Assembly (NCBI GenBank): GCA_910584055.1
Contig: CAJTZS010000079.1
Coordinates: 1-9,360, forward strand
Length of the DNA stretch: 9,360 nt
Direction of reading: 5' to 3'
From: an uncultured Muribaculaceae bacterium
Lineage (GTDB): Bacteria; Bacteroidota; Bacteroidia; Bacteroidales; Muribaculaceae
In this document: in pieces, positions 6,950 to 9,360 of the stretch
Numbering within the stretch: the first letter of the stretch is position 1
How the letters are laid out: every line of letters begins with the position of its first letter
Position numbers and translations under genes: made by a program
Notes under the pieces: generated by a model
What the model was told of the DNA's origin: nothing
Seen by the model: only the letters and a program-made list of their open reading frames with translations
The model's database searches: none

Positions 6950-7069
6950 TAAGTAAGTGATCAAATTAAACCGATAAAATGAAAAATTATATCTCACATA
7001 TCATAAACTTGTCTTTTTCGCGGGATTTTCCCGCGTTTATAATATGTGTTTAATCTGATCACTTACTTA
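6950..7069. mobile_element. 120-bp fold-back / MITE-like element at the 5' edge of the rhs fragment
   Basis: Terminal inverted repeats of 22 bp (6950-6971 and 7048-7069, starting TAAGTAAGTGATCA) match at 21 of 22 positions. Inside them a second inverted pair (6997-7008 and 7035-7046) matches at 11 of 12, and a G+C hairpin sits at 7019-7035 (CGCGGGA, TTT loop, TCCCGCG). There is no open reading frame. Both ends begin with TA, as a TA target duplication of the IS630/Tc1 type would give, but no longer target duplication is visible. Rhs homology stops exactly at its left end. A non-autonomous transposable element fits best; a recombination or invertible site is possible. Confidence 0.55.
7019..7035. 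repeat. Short G+C hairpin inside the fold-back element
   Basis: Seven-base arms CGCGGGA and TCCCGCG with a TTT loop. On the minus strand, the direction of transcription, it is followed by AAAAAG rather than a T-run, so it is unlikely to be a terminator for the DUF4240 gene. It is more likely part of the fold-back structure. Confidence 0.6.
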
Positions 7070-7123
7070 TCTTGATATTTGCAATAAAAAACGAAAAATT
7101 TTGAGGGTGTTTGACTTTAGCAC

Positions 7124-7837
7124 CTAACGGCATTCGCCCCACCATCGGTTAAAAGTACGCGGACACACTTTGCGCATCGAATCCTCGTCTTCCTCTTCCC
7201 ATTCGAACTCCATCTCAGGCAGTTCTCTATCGGGCATACGATATTTCTTTAATGCCCGGTAATAATAGTCGCTGTCGTTGTTGCGCCTATTGAGGATATC
7301 CATCACAACGTAATCCGCATCTTCATCTGTAGGGTCTTCATCTTTTACATCAGCGAACACATCGCAGAGTGAATCGGCGTTCTTCATGGCGTTGTAGAAC
7401 ACATCGCGTCCCTGGGTGATTAGCCAGAAACGGAAATAGTCGAAGCTGTCATCCCCGCATCCCCCGCGATAGATATATACGGCAGCCCAGAGGTCCTGAC
7501 GGTAAGATATATCGCAGAAATGTTCCCACCAATACCGGTATCCGAACAGCTCATCTTCCGAAAGGGATGATAATCTGTCATAAAGGCTGTCGGGAGATTC
7601 CGGATTTCCGATCAGCTCCCAGAACCTGTCTTCCCTCATTAATTTTGAAGCATCCTTCTTTTCAGATTCAGGGATTTCAATTTCAGGCTCGCTCTTGGAG
7701 GCAGCCGCTTGGTTCCTATTCAGCTCCTTAGGCTCTGCCGCATAGACTCCTGTCTGTCTGTTGTTATTACCGCAGAAGAAATTTTTCAGCCTCTGCCATG
7801 GCCCTACCGGCTGACCATCAGTGTAATTTGTTTTCAT
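7124..7837 (-). CDS. DUF4240 domain protein with polar N-terminal extension
   Basis: A 237-residue protein. From about residue 67 it matches my recollection of the DUF4240 pattern: REDRFWELIG, LSSLSEDELFGYRYWWEHF, YRQDLWAAVYIYRGGCGDDSFDYF, RFWLITQGRDVFYNAM, a DSLCDV stretch, an acidic EFEWEEEDED run and a terminal PRTFNRWW. The first 66 residues (Asn/Ala/Glu/Lys-rich) are not part of that domain and look unstructured. No signal peptide or membrane span is seen, so it should be cytoplasmic. The ATG at 7837 is the only good start. The molecular function of DUF4240 is unknown to me. Its place between an Imm26-like gene and an rhs tip suggests it may be another immunity or cargo gene of the island, which is inference from context only. 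Confidence 0.8.
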   Translation of the reverse strand: MKTNYTDGQPVGPWQRLKNFFCGNNNRQTGVYAAEPKELNRNQAAASKSEPEIEIPESEKKDASKLMREDRFWELIGNPESPDSLYDRLSSLSEDELFGYRYWWEHFCDISYRQDLWAAVYIYRGGCGDDSFDYFRFWLITQGRDVFYNAMKNADSLCDVFADVKDEDPTDEDADYVVMDILNRRNNDSDYYYRALKKYRMPDRELPEMEFEWEEEDEDSMRKVCPRTFNRWWGECR

Positions 7838-7889
7838 AACTATATATTTATTAAAGAATCATATATCCTATTCGCACATATCAAACTAT

Positions 7890-7984
7890 AGGTGTATTTA
7901 TCTCAAACCATATAAACCATTTAAAACCATTCCTTACTTGAGGTGAATTTTTATCTCCAACCACGTGTAACCACAAGGAACCAC
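7890..7984. repeat. Twin arrays of three AACCA boxes at about 10-bp spacing
   Basis: Two related units lie in the gap between the DUF4240 gene and the YD-repeat gene. Unit A (7890-7930) reads AGGTG, TTTATCTC, then AAACCAT at 7905, 7914 and 7924. Unit B (7941-7984) reads AGGTG, TTTATCTC, then AACCAC at 7959, 7969 and 7979, spaced exactly 10 bp. The shared AGGTG and TTTATCTC leaders show the units are diverged copies of one roughly 43-bp repeat. One turn of DNA per box would suit a protein binding one face of the helix. A transcribed role is also possible, since the arrays directly follow the stop codon of the upstream gene. Confidence 0.7.
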
Positions 7985-7986
7985 TT

Positions 7987-8421
7987 TTATTCAGCTTTAG
8001 TTATTTTCCAAGCTTTTGATTCTGTTCCGTTGGTCACTACGAGAACATACACTCCCTTCGGGAGCTGACTTATGTCAAGATCTGTATATCCGGAAGTGGG
8101 TAGTTGGCTCTCCAGCACCATATAACCGGCTATACTATACATGGCAATCTTGTATTCCTCTTGTAGCGTCAATCCTTTGGCGTTGACATGGATTATGTTT
8201 GAAGACATGTCGGTGACAACGGTTATCTCTTTGTCGAGACTGTTGCCGTTTAGGAATTTCTGCAATTTCTTGTCCTGCTTGTTCACTTCCTGAATAGTGA
8301 CAAGCTCCCTCTTGATTCGGTTTCCCGCATCATCGTATGTGAATTGTATTTTCCTTGCTGTTGCAACATTTAGTGTCCCTGTCAGAAGCACAAGAAACAT
8401 GATGGTCTTTATTATCTTCAT
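7987..8421 (-). CDS. Small secreted protein: signal peptide, one YD repeat, T9SS-like sorting tail
   Basis: The 144-residue product starts with a signal peptide (MKIIKTIMFLVLLTGTLNVATA). A single YD-type repeat follows directly (RKIQFTYDDAGNRIKREL), then a linker rich in Lys, Gln and Asn. The last 80 residues or so are predicted beta-rich and end like a Bacteroidales T9SS type A sorting domain (YSIAGYMVLESQLP, LDISQLPKGVYVLVVTNG, KAWKITK). The ATG at 8421 is preferred over a TTG two codons upstream at 8427, because it opens the signal peptide. The gene lies 12 bp after the Imm26-like gene, so the two are probably co-transcribed. It looks like the stub of a much longer YD/Rhs-type surface protein: export signals kept at both ends, body reduced to one repeat. 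Its function is unknown. Confidence 0.75.
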   Translation of the reverse strand: MKIIKTIMFLVLLTGTLNVATARKIQFTYDDAGNRIKRELVTIQEVNKQDKKLQKFLNGNSLDKEITVVTDMSSNIIHVNAKGLTLQEEYKIAMYSIAGYMVLESQLPTSGYTDLDISQLPKGVYVLVVTNGTESKAWKITKAE

Positions 8422-8433
8422 AACCAATTTGTT

Positions 8434-9222
8434 TTAAGATTTATTATCAGCCGAATTCCAAAGTTCGTTGAACTCTTCTTCGGTAATAAAATTCTTATAT
8501 TCCAAATATATGTCTGAGAATTTCCTGCGGACTTCGGGCAAATGGTTGATAACGGCCTCGTCACGCGTCACTCTTGTTATCCCACTATCCGTCTGGATGA
8601 CCTGCTTTTCAAAATAGTCACCCTTGAAACATGTATAGACAATGCAATTGTCTTTGACTTCCTTTATATAGCTCATAGCATCCGGGCGTGGAATCCTCTT
8701 TATAATTTGATAAGTAAAGGATGTGTTTGTGAAATACCCATATTTCATCCTTGTGATTATCTGGCTGTAAGGCCATATTGAACCGAGCTCTACAATGTTG
8801 TGCAAATGTTCAGGAAGAATTCCTATATTGTCCATTTCTTCATTGATATGCCATATGAACCAATTTTTCATTGGGTCAACGTCTATCGTATTTAAATATA
8901 CGACAAGAAACTCCTGGGCCTGACAGAATATAACTTTTCTTAATTTATCTTCCCCTGTTTCGTGAGATTTCCCAACTTTGTACCATAAATTTTTGTCAAT
9001 TCCAGGACGGAGTACCGTATGAGCGTAGAATGCGACCTCATCTTTGATAATTTCTTCAAGTGATACTTCCATATCAACGGGATAATGAGTTTTAAAGGCT
9101 CTAATGACCGTACTGTTAAGTTGAGTGAAGTCTTTCGCAATATATTGGAAATATCCCTTAGTGCGGTCTTGAAACTCTACACAGAAAATATCCCCTATTT
9201 TAGTAACGATTCTCTTAGCCAT
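8434..9222 (-). CDS. Imm26-like predicted immunity protein
   Basis: 262 residues, no signal peptide or membrane span, so probably cytoplasmic. The N-terminal 60 residues (KIGDIFCVEFQDRTKGYFQYIAKD, then LNSTVIRAFK) resemble, from memory, the Imm26 immunity family, which opens with a GD-[IV]-F-x-[VI] strand and a G-Y-x-Q strand. The middle includes FYAHTVLRPGIDKNLWYKVGKS and NWFIWHINEE. The C-terminal third is more divergent and ends in an acidic helix (FITEEEFNELWNSADNKS). The start is the ATG at 9222. Imm26 proteins are known as immunity partners of polymorphic toxins. No complete toxin gene lies directly upstream here, only an 18-codon YD-like tail, so it may be an orphan immunity gene guarding against a toxin no longer encoded beside it. 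The family call is from recollection of pattern, not a search. Confidence 0.55.
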   Translation of the reverse strand: MAKRIVTKIGDIFCVEFQDRTKGYFQYIAKDFTQLNSTVIRAFKTHYPVDMEVSLEEIIKDEVAFYAHTVLRPGIDKNLWYKVGKSHETGEDKLRKVIFCQAQEFLVVYLNTIDVDPMKNWFIWHINEEMDNIGILPEHLHNIVELGSIWPYSQIITRMKYGYFTNTSFTYQIIKRIPRPDAMSYIKEVKDNCIVYTCFKGDYFEKQVIQTDSGITRVTRDEAVINHLPEVRRKFSDIYLEYKNFITEEEFNELWNSADNKS

Positions 9223-9303
9223 AGTTGAAACTGATTAACTTTTGAAGTACTAATATTAAAATCGTATAGATGCCAATATTTTTGAGCAATTTCGTTCCGG
9301 AGA

Positions 9304-9360
9304 TTAAATCTTTGTTATCCGGTAACAGTTCCCTGAGAAGTCATAGCTGTAATCGATGCG
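9304..9360 (-). CDS. C-terminal tail of an upstream YD-repeat-like gene (partial)
   Basis: From the window edge a minus-strand frame reads 18 residues (RIDYSYDFSGNCYRITKI) to the TAA at 9304-9306. The Y-x-Y-D-x-x-G-N core is the YD/Rhs repeat pattern, like FTYDDAGNRI in the gene at 7987-8421 and FEYDANGNQT in the rhs fragment. This suggests the end of an Rhs/YD protein that stops right after a repeat, with no core or tip, which would make it truncated. Only a fragment is visible. Confidence 0.4.
   Translation of the reverse strand, partial: RIDYSYDFSGNCYRITKI

Noticed and set aside
6950..7069. Phase-variable invertible promoter between the 22-bp inverted repeats
   Set aside because: No TTTG/TAnnTTTG pair is found inside on either strand and no invertase gene is in the window. 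The nested fold-back structure fits a MITE-like element better.

Overview
The window reads as chromosomal DNA of a gut-type Bacteroidales bacterium, most likely near Muribaculaceae or Prevotellaceae. The evidence is a Bacteroidetes-type -33/-7 promoter (TTTG, 20 bp, TAnnTTTG), two secreted proteins with tails like type IX secretion (T9SS) sorting domains, an Rhs/YD-repeat core of the Bacteroidales kind, and gene starts without Shine-Dalgarno sequences. Every gene I can support lies on the minus strand, so transcription runs from position 9360 towards 1.

Region A (about 9360 to 4538) is accessory DNA that looks like a polymorphic-toxin / immunity island. In transcription order it holds: the last 18 codons of an upstream YD-repeat-like gene; an Imm26-like protein; a small secreted protein with one YD repeat and a T9SS-like tail; a twin array of 10-bp-spaced AACCA repeats; a DUF4240 protein; a 120-bp fold-back (MITE-like) element; a 5'-truncated Rhs core carrying a hydrophobic C-terminal domain that is a candidate toxin; and two A+T-rich multi-membrane-span proteins that are candidate immunity proteins. 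Two gene-tail-like open fragments, one between the membrane-protein genes and one before valS, suggest earlier modules have been overwritten. The Rhs core is visibly G+C-richer than the tip and immunity genes, as expected of a recombining cassette.

Region B (4394 to 1) is ordinary housekeeping and metabolism: full-length valine-tRNA ligase (valS), a strong hairpin terminator, a complete secreted GH53 endo-beta-1,4-galactanase with a T9SS-like tail, and the N-terminus of an unidentified exported protein. That last gene has a textbook promoter whose -7 box and predicted start site lie inside a 58-bp perfect palindrome.

No gene-free stretch exceeds 300 bases. The longest are 4395-4633 and 6888-7123, whose contents are listed below. 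I see no tRNA, rRNA, CRISPR array or transposase gene.

The best candidate for something undescribed is the rhs-tip / membrane-protein cassette (about 4634-6970) with its fold-back element at the truncation point. The palindrome-embedded promoter (236-309) comes second.
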